Source: Pithys albifrons albifrons (Eukaryota; Chordata; Aves; Passeriformes; Thamnophilidae). From it: a stretch of 64,000 bases of DNA. The notes beneath the pieces were generated by a model. The model was not told the DNA's origin, ran no database searches, and saw only the letters and a program-made list of their open reading frames with translations. The stretch covers positions 10,072,501 to 10,136,500 of the forward strand of contig NC_092475.1 in NCBI RefSeq assembly GCF_047495875.1, given 5' to 3'. Below are positions 27,901 to 42,900 of the stretch, in pieces. A program made the translations under genes and the position numbers. Within the stretch, counting starts at the first letter, position 1; the number at the start of each line of letters is the position of its first letter.

Positions 27901-30900
27901 GTAATTCTGTAACACTGGATTAGGTTCAAAAGCTGGTCAAGTTCAAAAACTTTTGTCATTGGAGAAATGGTCAGTCCCTTCTCAGCTGAAACACCATCTC
28001 CTTGTTATACCATGTACTCCACAACAGCCTTTTTTCTATTTAGGCCGATTTCCTTCTTACCAATTGTGATGCATGAATAAGCAAAGGAAAAAGTCACTGT
28101 ATGGCCTAAATTAAACAATTTAGTGATTTTTTTTTCCTCCCCCCACAGGCTCCCCTCATAAACAGTCATTTAAAATGCCAATTATCAGAAAAAGGTTTCT
28201 TACTTTCAAGTTACTTAAATATTATAATTTCTGTACTATTTTGCCAAATCAAATTACTTTTAGAGTTTTAACTTCTTATACATTAGATATAAAAACTATT
28301 ACTAAAATTATCACGGTTCAGTTGCTGAAATGATGCCAGGAAGAGCTACAAATGTTTAAACAAGTGAATGTAGGCCAAGGTGTCTAAAGTGTTATTCATA
28401 TTCCTGGCAAAGAACATTTACTTTTGCTCTTGGCATCTGATCAGCACGGTTTGGTGTTGCACTCACAGTATACAGACACCAGCAGGTAGAAAGAGTGTAA
28501 CATTCAGTCATTATCCAAGATCTTTAACACAGATAGTGACAGGGTTGTAGCAGATCACACAAACAGGCAGCAGTAATCCCGTGTGTAAAGGTCACTCTTA
28601 TGAGGTTCTGGTGAATTTATAAATCTCACCTGAGAAAGCAACTCCTGTGCTGAGGTAAAAAGCCCATCTGCAGACCCCACATGGCTCAGAACAACCACCA
28701 TATGGAGAACGTGGCATGGTCTGAGGCACAGGGGCTCAGGACCCTCACTGTTAGACAGGTGACAACTCTGGATGAGTCATCTCACTTTACATGGTTTGAT
28801 TTAATGGTTTTAAAAGCATGTACAATCAATCCCACCTAGCTAGTCTGGAAGAGACAAACTTTTCTAAAATAATTGTATTCCAGTTAGAACAAGTCACATT
28901 ATTGTCATGGTGTTCCAGTGATTACACAGCATTTCTGCAATTTATTTCAACATTTTATTTATTTAAAGATTGGCATTGCTGTAACCCAGAAGAGGAAAAA
29001 AACCTACTGGACAGAAAACAGAGCTGGATCCAGGTATGGGAGACAGCACCTTTCCTGGTAAGGCACAGCAGACAAAGAGAACAGAACTGTATGTATGAAA
29101 GATACAGACACTGAAAAACCTCTATAGGCAACTACAAGTGTCAAAAGGAGAAAACCACAGCCAGAAGGCATTGTTAGGAGAGATGATGGGATTGTGGATG
29201 ATACACTGGAGCAGAAAACCATAATCTAAAATAAACTTCCCATGTGACACTGGAGGTGTCACTTACTGGCCCTATTTACACAACTACAGAATACACATAA
29301 AACATTTACCCTGGAAAGGGTTTGCAGGTCTGTTTGCTGTGCTGGTTTATTTCCACAATAAGTCACTGCAAAACATTTGGAATCCTGCAATGAGAGTGAC
29401 TGAAGCAGCGAGACCATGATTTAAATCCCCCATAACCTAAGCCTGAAATTCAATAGCAGAAGAGGGATCTTGGTTTTCAGTCACCAAGGGAAAGAAACTA
29501 CAATGAAACTGAAGCAAGACTGTCTGGCTGTTGCTTCCTCATTTAATAATGCCATACTTAATGGCACAGATATACATTTCAAAAGCAAATTGACACAAGC
29601 GCCTTTATCTGTGTTTCTAAAGATACCTCCACAATCAACACTGCTACAAAAATCTAAACCCTTGAAATTCAAATGAAATAAATCACTATCACAAGCTTAT
29701 TTCACTTCAGGTGCCTTGCTGGGCCAAATGCAGCAGTTCAGACACTTCAGCATTGCCTGCTGTTCCCATCCATAAACCAGGCAAGCCCTGTGTTTTATAA
29801 TTTAATGAAAAAAAATAAACTACCTTTGTCTAAGCACTAGAGGAAGGAATACACACAGTAGCTCTTGGTTGTGAAGCTTAGATCTGTATTCACTCACTGT
29901 TCAATCATACAAGGGGAAAAAAAAAGGAGTGAAAACTCAAAAAGGGAGACTGGAGAAGTACGGCAGAACCACCAGTTTTTCCTTTCTAAGGCAGGAACTC
30001 TATTACTCAAAGCAAAACTCCACCACAGTGCATTCTTCCTTTTTCTAAGGGCTCAAATGAAGAAATACAGCACAACTGAATAGATTTGAGTCCATTTATT
30101 TTCCAGACTATATTTACTCTGAAACAAAACCTGTTCTGGACTGAGCCACAATCAACCACTCCACACAGTAACCACTTCTGCCAAAGCTTCAAAACTTGGT
30201 ACTTTTGATAGAAACAGAGTAAACCCAATGACCCTGTAGCCCCTCTCCACACTTCAGCAGTGTCAGGGCCAGCACTACAGGGCCAGACAGATATTATGTC
30301 TTTTTCCTTAAAAGGACTGTTCTGGGAAAGTTGGCTACAGAACAAGACAGACCCCTTAGTTACTGCATTCTTCATTATTTTTGTAATTTGAAAGCCCAGT
30401 ATTGCTTGCTTTTGAACAGAGGGAAAGGAAGAAACCTGTGGAATGACTTGGTGATGAATTCTGACAGGGCAATAGAGATGGAGGGAGGGATGGAGGGAGG
30501 GATGGAGGGAGGGATGGAGGGAGGGATGGAGGGAGGGATGGAGGGAGGGATGGAGGGAGGGATGGAGGGAGGGATGGAGGGAGGGATGGAGGGAGGGATG
30601 GAGGGAGGGATGGAGGGAGGGATGGAGGGAGGGATGGAGGGAGGGATGGATAAAAATTGTCTCCAGCCATTCTCCGTCCTTTAGAACAGCTCCACCATCT
30701 TCTCAAGAAATTCCACTTATGCTCCAGTAAAGTTCCAGTATGCAAGCAAGGATATTGCACAGCTGTTTAAAAACACAAAGTCTGAAAAACAAGACCAATG
30801 CACCTTTTGCTCCACTGAAACCCCAGGGCAACTGCAATGTAAGGAAAAGAGGTAAAACAACGTGACAGCTCTGCCAACAGGGAGAGAGAGAGTTGTGGGC

Positions 30901-33900
30901 ACAGGACCAAGGCAAGCCAGGCTATACACTGGTCCATCCACCCCAAATGTTACAAACTTACCATGGAGAGACTAAGGAGGCGAAAAGAAAACCTGACTGA
31001 TCACTCCTATCTTGTGTGACTGAAATCTCTGGGATATGAAGTTAACCTAAAGCAAATGTCACTGCTGGCATTTCATCAATCTCAGCCAGCCCACAGAAGG
31101 TGGGGAGGTAAAGCAAGATGTGCTGCAACAGCCTCTTCAGAAAGAGGACAGACAATCTTGCTGAACATTTTGAGCCCTTCTTTACTTTATTTTTCAGCCA
31201 CACTGGATTAATCACTTATTTTCTGTACACTTTATTTTTTCACGTGATGGGAAAGCAGCTAATACTCTGTGGGCAACTAATGCTCACGTAATTGAGACAG
31301 CCGAGTAGTACAAAGAGATGCTGACCTTAAGAAACTGCTACACTACAAGCACTTTGCAGCAAAACAACTAATGGTGCAGACAGCAGCAGCAAGTTTAGTG
31401 ACTTGTCAGCACCTTTTGCACAGACTCTTCTCAAAGAGGTGGCACGTTCACATATGCCTGTTCTGCAGCAGATTTTATTTGCTGTGTAACAAATGCATAA
31501 AATTACTGCAAGTAAAATTGCAGTAGACAATATTACACAAAGGACAAGTCCAAAGAAACCTTATAAAGCATGAAAATACATGTTTGATCAGCACAGAAAG
31601 GCTAAATTAATAGCTGCTTCTAACACATGCCAAAGGGCTCCCAACCGAGAAGCAACAATGAAATTTCAATCCATTATTTGCATTCAAAACCAAAAAAGTT
31701 CCATGCGAACAAAAACATGTGTTTTCAGGGATTCCCAAGATGTAAAACATTCTCCTGTAATTGTATAAATAAGAGTCAGAGACTGAAACCCATTAGTATG
31801 TTTCCACTAACAAAGCAGAATAAAACAGAACAGCAAATTAAAACTTCAGGGAAATGACCAGTGTCAGTGAATAGCTCAAAATGCTGCTGTGCTGGCATGA
31901 GAGAGGAGAGGCCAGAGCAGCCTCCCGAGGAAACAAGAGCAAACCCATTCTTGTCCCTGGTGAAATTTATTCTTATAAGGCTACACTTTCATGAGTAGAA
32001 GGACTTATTTTCCATTGCCTCCACCATTCACAAATCAAATTCCGTGCCTTCCCTTACTGGGATAGAAATACTTTCAGCGTTTTTTTCCTATTGCTTTATG
32101 AGCCTACACCCACAAGAATAAACAAAGTTCTGCGTTGCATGTCCATCTTTAAAGAAGCAGCAAAACTGAAGATACATTTTTGCCTCCAGTTTTAACAGCT
32201 ATGGCCCATCCACTTCTGCATATCAGGAGGCCAGGATGGGGCAGAGAGCAGGATCTAGGGAAAACAAGCTCAATCGTAGTTACCTCTTAGGTTTCAAAAG
32301 CCTGATGCTTATTGCAGCTCCACCTGCATTTCCATTTGCAACTAAACAAATACACAGGACGGGATCCTTTACACAGGTGTATGTAAAGACTAACAGTGAG
32401 TGTGGCTGAGTAGAAACAGCTGTCACAAATAGGCTCTCAAAAGTTTTGATAAAGAAGGAGATACAGGCAGGTTCCTTGTGGATTTTAGATCTACTAGTAT
32501 TAAAATACCTTTTACTACACCAGCTAATCTCGGGCTTCTCCAAATTCTCACCCGTTTCTTCCCTGTTGCGCAAAATGCAGTAAAACACAACCGGCACTGC
32601 AGGATGGACGGACTCGCTGGGAAAGCCTCAACAATTGTTCACAAACCACTCTGGCATCCTGGGGTGTAAGACTAGTTTAAAGTTATGAAAGGAGGTAAAA
32701 CTTCAGGGCATTCAAATAGATACTACAAGGGGGACTAATCCTATTTTCAGAGTTAGAAAGAAACCAACCTTTAGCACAGAGCCACAGCTTAGCACAGAAA
32801 CCGCCATGTGGTGCTGTCACACAAAATCTTTCCTTGGGAAGAGACAAAAGGGAGGGATGTACCCACCACTCCGAGGGATGTATGTGCTGGAGACAGACAA
32901 AAAGAACTGCTCAGGGTCACCCATGAGGCGTTCAGGAGAAAGAACCAGGGGCAGTTGCCTCTGGAGAAACAGGGCAGAAGGTGAGTAATAAACAGGGCAA
33001 TCCCAACATTTACAGCCCTGTTTAGACTTCGGAGCTATCAGGGACTGCAGGAGATAACCTATCCCTTACTTCAACATTATCTGAAGTAAAATGGTTTGCT
33101 TAACCCTTATTTCTCTGGTTTGCAGGAATCCTTTTCCTTAAGGAGCTCTTGGCTGCATAATTGTTGGGACAACACTTTGCTCTTCATCAATCCCCTCTCA
33201 CAAAGGATGTGCAAGCCAGAAACACCAAGTGCATGTAACACTTGCTCTCTGGTTGCTTCTGAGCTCAGAAAACCTGAGCTTGAGCTCAGCTGTAGCACAA
33301 GGATCAAGCCCAGATCTCAAGTGAGTCGTGCAGTGACTGTGCTGCTGCCTTGTTACCAGCACAGGTAGGTGGCTGAATCACCTTCGTGAGATTTTTGGCC
33401 AAGAATTGCCCCAGGAACAGCTCTGAGTTACTGTGACAGACTGGGTCAAGAGCAAAGAAAATTTTTGGTGCAATCTGTCACAACTTCACACTGCAGAGAA
33501 CTTCATGTTCCGTACTCCATCCGCAGACTGAGTCAGTGCCCCCAGCACAAGCTCCTTCCGCCTCCAAATGCTCTTTATACCATCATTAGACTAGAGAGGT
33601 GCAAACAGCACAATTTGTGATGTAGAGTCAACAGCTGATTATTGAATGCAAACATACAAGGTGAGCCAGGAGAAAATAGGGGCAAACAAGAGAAACTTCA
33701 GCCATTTAATGAAAAGGTTGATATTCTGGGGTTTAAGTTTAAAAGCTGCACTAGACAACAGGAAAACTGCTGTGTTGTCAGGAGTAATTACACTGCAATG
33801 ATGTCAGCTAGAAAAAGTTTTTTTGCTGGATTCACTGAAGTTTCTTTGTAAAGACTACCTGAAATCCCAACAATTCCTGAGCACAAGAGTGATGAGCCAA

Positions 33901-36900
33901 CAGAAGCTCACACAGAGCCTGTATTCACATCAACACCACACCAGGACAGGGCTGGTGTGTTTGACTGTCCTGGGTTTGACCCACAACAAGGGCTCCCCCC
34001 AAGCAAGAATTTTACACAAGATCAAAAAAAATCTAAACAGGCTGTTGCACTGAAGTGCCTCTCCTGCAGCAGTGCATGCCCAGCCTCTGTCAGCAGCCAG
34101 GATCACACACAGTTTATACACATGGGAGTGGTGCTCAGCGTCCTCAGGGGAGAGGCTCTAATGGCATTTGCTCAAAGCCTTTCATTAACCATCCCTTGAC
34201 ATCATGGTGTGGCTTTGGCCCGTGCTGGTCTCCTGCTTGTTGTAGGGAGAAAGACTTAACAGGCAGCACCCCTGGGAACAAAGGCCTCAGCAATGCTCGG
34301 GTTCAGAGTGTAAATTGAAGCTGCAAGACAAAAAAGTGGTTGGCAGAAGCTTTAGCTCTCATGTCTGCCAATCTTTACATGCTGGAGTCAGATTATTCTC
34401 TTACTACCAGTTTAATATAATTCCTATTCATTTGAACTGATGGGGTAAGCATGGCCAAAGTTTTAGAAAAAGTTTGTTTCAGAAGACCAAGCACTTATTT
34501 TTAAACACACTCCAGCTGGTTCCTCACTGATCCCAGCTGGGAGTTTGGTTGGGTTTTGTTTGTTGTTCTTTTATTCCTATCTACAATGACTTCTTTCAAG
34601 TATAGGGCTGACCCGGATGGATACAGCCCGATTTCACCTCTGTCCCCATTGTGGGCGAGTTAAGCGATCACTCACCCACAACAAACCAATTCCAACAGTG
34701 TCTGCAAGCACCTTATCACCAGAGTCTGCCTTGTCACAAGTGCCAGTCTCTAGTCAGGAGAGGGATGCAATTCCCCTGCCTTAAGGGGACATCACCACAA
34801 TTAGCATACAACAAGAAACCTGATTCCAGCTAAAACACACAAGAAAGTAAACAAAAGGTAAATGTTTAATGGCAGTTGAGATTTCTTACAACTGTACTCT
34901 GAGTCTTCTGAAAGGAAGGGAAAGAGAACTAGAAAGAAGCATCAGCACAGCAGTGTAGCTTCAATGTAAGACTATGATTGCAATACTTTAGTAAGTACAG
35001 CTCCTAGTTATGGTGCATTAAATTCCACTGGAAGTCTTCAATTTAAACCTGCAGACACAAAGCATTACTTTCAGTCACTGATTTTAATCTCTTCATGCAG
35101 CTGTAATCTGTTTATTTTGTTAAATCCAGGCCAAATCTCACTAGCTGGCAACTGTTAAATCACACCAATACGGACACCTGAATACAAAACGTAACCTATT
35201 GACACAGAATAAAAGGCTGTGGCTACATTATTATGCATAATACACTCCTAACTCCTTCAATCAAAAAACTCCATGCAATGTATTATCAGTTTGGTGAGGC
35301 TTTTTGTTTGTGTGGGTTTGCTTTTCTTAACAGAAACCAATGGCAGGAATCTTTGGGTGGAACACACAGCCAACATTTTCAGATTTCACCTTATGCAAAA
35401 ATCAAATCTGCCCTGAATGTGTCATGAAGGGGAGAAAACATTTATGTAATTTGTTTCACATCTACAGTCTATTAAAAGAAAGGAAGCACAGGCCTTAAAA
35501 ATTGAACTGAATCAGTTGCTTCTGGTTATCTCCTTCTTCAATTTTAAGAGTAGTCCTTTCTTTACCTATGCAGAAATAGCTGTTTTCACACCTAGTTTTC
35601 TCTTGTTGAGGTTTCAAACGTCTTCCCTACCCCAGACACTAAATGAGCTGTTTCAACTAGAGGAAATTTGCAGAGTGTCATCAAAAGTTCATTTAGCACC
35701 ACTTCAAGTGCTTAACTAATGACTCCCATCATATCAGAGGTTCTGCTTTACAGCTACTGAAACATGATTACATTCGCTACTTTTCAAGTTTCTGAACATA
35801 AAACCTAATATTAATTTAAATAATTTTAAAACATTGATTGATGAGAAGGTTAGAAACATGCTCAAAAAACTATGAAAGCAACAGATTAGAGACTGAAGAT
35901 TCTGCTATTCCTCTTTAATATAACCCAAAGTAAGAAAACCAAGTTATAAATCTTGTTTTCAGGGGTATTCCAATGGAGAAATTAAGAATTACTTCTTTCC
36001 ACTTGATTATTTGACAGCAGAAATAGGCAAAGGAAACAAGATGAACATCTAAGAGTATTTACAATCTCATAATTTATTCCTGAATGATTCAGCTGTCAGG
36101 CTGGGAAACATTTTTAAGTTTCTTGGCTGCCAGTTTTATAGATGTTGAAACAAATATTTTAAAAGTTATTACGATTATTACTAGAGTCAAAATTAAATCA
36201 ATGCATCTGTTAAAATTTATTATCAATTTTACATGAAGGAGTATTACCACACCCTGAGCACTGCAGCCACTCCAGCCGATTTGCTGCTGCACAAAGAGCC
36301 CAGAGCAGGAGCTGACAGTTCCCTCCTATCCTCTTCCAAGTATTTCAAGTCCGTGCCTGACAAAACCACTTCTGGGAGTGAAAGCACCACCCCGGTACCC
36401 AGCAGAGCGAGGCTCACTCTCCACAGAGCAAGTTCAGCTTTACCCAGGATTGCACAGCAGCCCCCGTGGTTTCTGAAACTGCAATACCCAAATACATTTA
36501 ACCCGTGCACGAGTTTTCACGCACCTCAGCGACTATTTTGCAAGTTTTGAAGGGTACCAAGTTATTTTTGAACTAGCAATTACCTTACTTCCTGCACTAC
36601 AGTCTCTACCAAACCAGGAAAACTCCCTCTTTTTCCTGTGGCCACAACTGCAACCTGTGATCCCTTAACTTGATCCTTTCAGATGCAAAAAGGCACCAAC
36701 AGGGAAACCCCAGAGCCTTAAGCTCTCATTGACTGTGGTAGTACCAAGCAAAGCCTGTAAGTGAAAAAACTACATTAGTAGTAGATGAGTAGCCCTAATA
36801 CCGTAAGAAAAAATTAGTAACTTATTTCGAAAATCAGCAAATTATATGTTTAACTTCAAATGCCATTCCCAAAACTAAGCAGCTGCATGGACAGATCAAG

Positions 36901-39900
36901 ACACTCGTGGAGAAAGAGGTTTAATAAAATTGAAAATTAATCAACAGCTTGTAACAAGAATACAGGTTTTTTTTCCTAGTGATGGTGTATTAAATATGTT
37001 GTCTCTGACAAATTTGGACTAAGTTCTATCTGGTTTCCTAAAGACATCTGTTTGCATCTCAGAGATGAAACAATTCAGCAATCTCTGCTTAAGAAAGGAT
37101 CCACCACCAGAGAAACAGTTTAACATAGGTTTTCACAAGAAGAGACTGAGTACGAGTTACTTGAGATTAAAATATAAAACAAGACACTTTCTGTCACTAC
37201 AGCCACTGAGACAAGCGCTGGAACCGTGTCTGCCAGCACTTCACAGTGAGACAGATACCCTGATACACACACTGCAATTTTCCTTCTTAAGTGAAAGCCA
37301 TTAAGCACAGACAAGTAAAACAAGGAGACAATTTGCTAATACCAAACACCACATGCCCAAAAAGAGAATTTAACTTTGCTACAGTGAGAAGTGTGCAGTT
37401 AAGGTCAAGTGCAGCGTTTGTTCCTTCAGAAGGTGCCTTATGAACTACATGCACGTCTGATGTACAAGGGTAATTCTGGCTGGATTAAGCACAAGGGAAA
37501 TCTGCAGTGACCTACAGGGAGGGAACATCATCTGACTCCGGGTGTACCAAAGACATTAAGTCTGTACTGGGGCCTTTTTGGAGTTCCAATCTTCTCGTGT
37601 AACTTGATCTGAATCTAAATCTGCATGTAAATAAACCCACTGGGGTGACAGGATTTGGGAAATCACATCCGGTGGTTACAAAGCACTAACCAGATCGTGT
37701 ACAGCACATGACACCTGGCAGTGATGGGGAGGAGACAGTTAAGAGCGAGCTCATGGGGTGAGGAACTGAGCAAGAGTCACTGACACTTGCTGACCAAATG
37801 ACATCAACTCCAGAACATGGAAATAAAAAATCCTATGAGAAACCTGGAAATGACACAAATCTGCATTAAGTTTTAAGCCTTCAAATATTTCATAGATGCT
37901 TAGAGGAAAGTCCTTCAGAACATCAGATCTTTCCTGAACTGAAAACCAAAGGAAAATTTACCTTTCCAGCATCTGAAGCTACTATAATAAAAATTAGTAT
38001 TTTACTTGCTTGTAGTCCATGTACTACAATATTTTTAAATACTTTTCCCAGTACTGGGCAACAACAACAGAAGAAAGGGCCAGTTTGACTCTGGTCACCT
38101 ACAGAGCCAATTGCAAAGACAATTCCAGAGCTCTGCTGAGATTAAACTGTTAATATACAGAAAAAGACACTATAAAGACTCACATTAGGAAAAAAAACCC
38201 AATCACACACTAACAAATTACCTCCAGGATTCGAGTTTTCTTATTCTGGATTAGAGTCTGAGCATGAGGCTTCTGTGCCTGGCTGAATGGATGGGGTATT
38301 TACAAAAAGGGAGAAAAAACACAAACACTTAAATTAAAACCAAACTAATTCTGCCATTAATAAATGAGGTTCACATTGGTTTTGAACAGTTTCATGTTAT
38401 TGTGAAATAGTTACAGGGGACTTATTTCACAAAACAATGCTCCACAGCTCCATTCCCTACAGCGGAAACCATTTAAAAATACACACTAACTTCAGTACAC
38501 AAAGACTTAGCAAACCTCCTGACGCCTCAGAACCAGTGGCCACAGTGCCAGCATCATTTCTCATTCTCACCAAGTGCACTGATGAGCAATGGCCAAAGCC
38601 CAAGCACAGATCAGCTCCTAGGAGATTCAATCCACCTCCTGAACTCCTGCCTCTGTTGGCAGCACCAGCACACCCAGCTTGCTGAAGAGCACCCAGACCA
38701 GATTCAGTTGTGTGCAAAGACAACACCGGCAGCTTTAAAGAAAAATCTACCAGATTCCTGAAAGAGGCAAATACCGCTCAGCAGGAGTGCTGCAAGAGAG
38801 ACCCAAGGGCACAGAGAAATATTTTAACTCCAGCTTCAACAGCTTTCAACAGTAAAATCACTTCTTCCTGTACACAACGAGCTCATGCTTTGACAGTGAT
38901 GCAGAGCAAAACCATAAACTGAAGATTATGCATCAGTGCACAGGAGTCTCAACAACAAGGCTGGACAGGAGGGAAGGGACAAATGTGTTGGACACAAGGC
39001 AATGCTTCAAGAATAAGTTTTACACCTTCATTTGTGAAGCAACAAACTATAGACTCGCCAACTCAACTGCTTCTGCCTTTTGCCCAGGATTCAATTTAAG
39101 AATTAAAGTACAGGGATAGCCAATTTATTGCCAGCTGCACCCTCCATACCCTGCAAGACAAGCTACAGACTGGGGCAAACAAAACTTCACTGTCCTGGAC
39201 TATCCCAAGACCACACGCTGACAGCTAAAGCTGCCAAGCATAGAAGCATCAAGGGCCAAGCTGTACTTTTTATATCTCTGTGATTAGAACAGTTTAAAAC
39301 CCAGAAAGTACCTTCCTTTAGACACAGGTCATGCTGAATAAGCCTACTTGATGATAAAAGAAAAACACTGTTTATGACAGCTACCAAACTCCAGAGAGCA
39401 GCATATTTTCAATTAGAAGACTGTCTGTACTCATAAAAATAGGTAATTCAAGGACAGCTTTTGCCTGTGTTCCCTAATGAAGTGCAGGTGACAAACAGCT
39501 ATGGTAACATGACTCAGACAAGATGCTGACTCTTCTGAGAGTCTTCGTGATTTTGGAGTGGGAAGAAGACAGGAGGACAGAAGAAAGCAAAAGTGTAAAA
39601 GGCTCTTGAAAAATTGCATGTTCTCCACATTCACTTCCAAAGGTATCCTGGGTAGATGGAGAGATGCTCCATCTGATGGAGCAAGACAAGTAACCCAAAC
39701 ACCCACACAGCGCTCCAGGATGACAACCTGCAAGTGTCAAGAGTTAACAGCACTGACATTCAGATTCTGATCTGTGCCAGTGTTTGCTTACTAAAGAGAC
39801 AGATGAAGATGACACCCTCAACAGGATTGGGCAACATTTCAGAAGTTAATCAAGGTCACTGTTGTTATGAGTTCATCTCTTGCACCGCATTTGTGGTCAC

Positions 39901-42900
39901 ATGAACTTACTGCCTCCAGATCTGGCCATTTACACTCTGCACTGGAACATAACTTGCATCTTAGTTTTTCTGCTGGAGAAAGCACTTCACCCCTGAGCTG
40001 CACTGCTACCACCCTGAAGGAATCCCATCCTCAGCTAAAAGCTAAAAGCTGAGTGTTGAGGGGAAACACCAGTCAGGAAAGCTGACTCTGATCCCTATCA
40101 AGGGCTTTGCTGTGCACAAGCAGCATCACCACAGATACAGCACATTTTAACAGCCTCAATGACATTCCTGGTCCTCAAAAGAAAAGCAGGCAGGCTTTTA
40201 TTCCCCATCTGCTCGTCATTAACTGTAGAGAACAAACCTCAGAGTACGTCACCAGTACTACTCCATCCCTCCATTTTGTACATGCTGCTTGTGTTGCAAT
40301 GAATCATCCCCTCACATGGATCTCCAGAGCTCCAGCTTCCAGTTTCCCAGACGGATACATTAAACTGGAGAGTGCTCGTCTAACTTGTAAGGTGCCTTCC
40401 TAAGGCAAGTTTAAACCAGTTCCTGCCCATCCCAGCAATTTTATCTCTCCAAAAACTGATCTTACTCATACATTTGCCAGCATTCACAAACTGGCATAAG
40501 ACATAATTTGCTCTTCCTATTGCTCCAGGCCCATTTAGGAGACACTCAAACCAAGATATGGTGCAAGAGACTGAAGTACTTGATACTAGAACCCTGTACA
40601 CAAACCAGGAAACCACTGTCTCCCTACTGTAAATCCAGTGATTTCATTAATTGCAAAACCCAGCACGCAACATTTGCAATTTGCATTGTATCATATGTAT
40701 TTGTTAAACAATGTAGTATTGCAGAAAAAAAAAGTACACCTTGGCTCCTGAGATGAGATTTGCATATAGGAAAAAATTACAACATATGTTAAAACTGCAG
40801 AAGCCCCTTTTTTTTGTGCTGCCCTTTGCTAAACACCTCAGTCTTCACCTGGAGAGGGAATTAAAAGTCAGAAACAAATGTCCAAGATGGAACTGAATCT
40901 GTCCTAGCCAGACGGCCTTATATCTATTTCTGTGCTGGAAGAAATCACTTCCACTGTGTTCTGGTTTCTCAAGCCATGAGAAGAGCACAGCACTCCTTCT
41001 TCCCCCACTGCGTTGCCTATTTAAACAATATGGCCTTAGGACAGGGTAACAACACAGAGCACAAAGGACCTTAATCCCAGACACAGCATCCCTGAGTAAC
41101 AGAACATCCCTCCCCAACACTTCCTGCCTTCAGCTTCCAAAGTCTCTCTTCACATTCAATCCTTCATCTCCACGTGTCCTGAGCAGATCACCAGGCGCTA
41201 CAGATGATGCTGACAAGGCAGCACTGCACAAAACCAGAAGCCAGAACAGAACTGCCAACTTACCACCAGCTACTCATCTCCCCAAATTCCATCCACTCAC
41301 ACCCACTGCAGAGCAATGAAGGAAGACAGCCCTCCCACCTGGTTATGGGGTCTCCAAACCTCATGTCACAATCTGTGTAACAACGTGTCTGTCCTCTGTC
41401 CCCACCTGTACTTCCCCACTCCTGTAACTATGCTTACAGATCACAGAAATACAAGTGTTTTAGTTGTGCTCCTGACTCCAAAAATCTCTGCATTTCAATT
41501 AGAAAGTCACTCCATGTTCCTCAACTCCACCTCCAGCTACTGAAAAATTTGCAACAGGCACTTAATGTCGTTCAAATGGAAAAACCCACAAAAGTCAAGA
41601 GTCTTCTCTCCTAAAAAGTCTTTATAGGTCACCTCTCCAAAAGAAGAAAGTGCAACCACAGAGGAGAAAAAGCAGCTGTTTTGACAAGTCTGGCCTTTGT
41701 TCAGAGACGGAAATAAGCCTTGAGTAGTAATACACTGCCATCAATAAAAAGTTCAACTGAAGTACATTGCCCTGGTCCTAAAACCCAGATCACCTATTCC
41801 ATGTTATAGACACAAGACAAACTACCACAATGCCATTCAATTGAAAAAATGTATGAAAGAAAAGGGACAAATAAAAGAAAAAATGTTCTGGATAACACAA
41901 GCTCATGTTCCCATGTGTCAGAAGCTGTGTTAGGCAACAGAGTAAGTCACAAATGCCAGGAAAAAATTAAAAACCTATCTGTACTTTGGGATTGCTCCAT
42001 TCCTAGGAATTATTTTCTTGACTTTTTAACCATGAAGCCATGTCTCTAACCATTGTCTAAAAAATTATTTTAAAAAACTCTTAAAATTATTCTATTTAGA
42101 CACTGCCATACACCTTCTAGCTGCACCAAGCTGACAAGACATTTGGATGGAAACAAGACAACTTCCAAAGCCCTGTACTATACACTGAGTAGTGGAATGA
42201 GCCCAACACTTCAAAAATCACAAAGCATTTGGTAAAAATCATTGCAGAACAGCCACACAAACAGTGCTCAAGCAGTGGGTTTCAGACAGAACAAGCTGTA
42301 TGCAGTTCTATGCATGTTCAACACGAGACCACCTATTACATTTGTTTTTATCATTTATTCCCAAACACAGCAAGATATTCGATTACTGAAGTCCCAGATG
42401 TTTGCTGCAAAAATTAGTAAGACCATGCAAATCAATGACTGGGATTACAAAATGAGCAGCAATAGTAAAAGTTACCAGGGTCTTATTTTTAGAAAACCAA
42501 TGAAAAATACCATTATAGGAGAAAAATGGACATTTTGAAGAAACAGAACTACGCCTCCATTGAGAATCTAAGAGAGTTTCTCCTCCAAATAAAGCTGCAC
42601 TATCAGCTGAATACTCTGTGTGTGTAAGAGACTGTCAGCTGTACAGTGCAGCTGATGAGACCTAACAGGCACTTAGCTAGTTGTCTAAACAACTAAAACA
42701 TCAGTGTCTTACCAACATCATTCTCATACTAAGTCCAAACCACAGCACTGTACCAGCTCCTACAAAGAAACTTAACTCTACCCCAGCCGAATCCAAGACA
42801 CCAGCATGGAATGTGTGTTCAACAGACACTGCCAAACATGGGTTACACAGACTGAACAAAATATTTTAGTGCAGCTACAAGTACACTCCAGGCTTTCCTG

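Noticed and set aside
30331..30684. 117-codon plus-strand frame with a (MEGG)n repeat protein, and its minus-strand PPSL counterpart
   Set aside because: It results from a 12-bp minisatellite whose unit length is a multiple of three. The flanks have no coding character.
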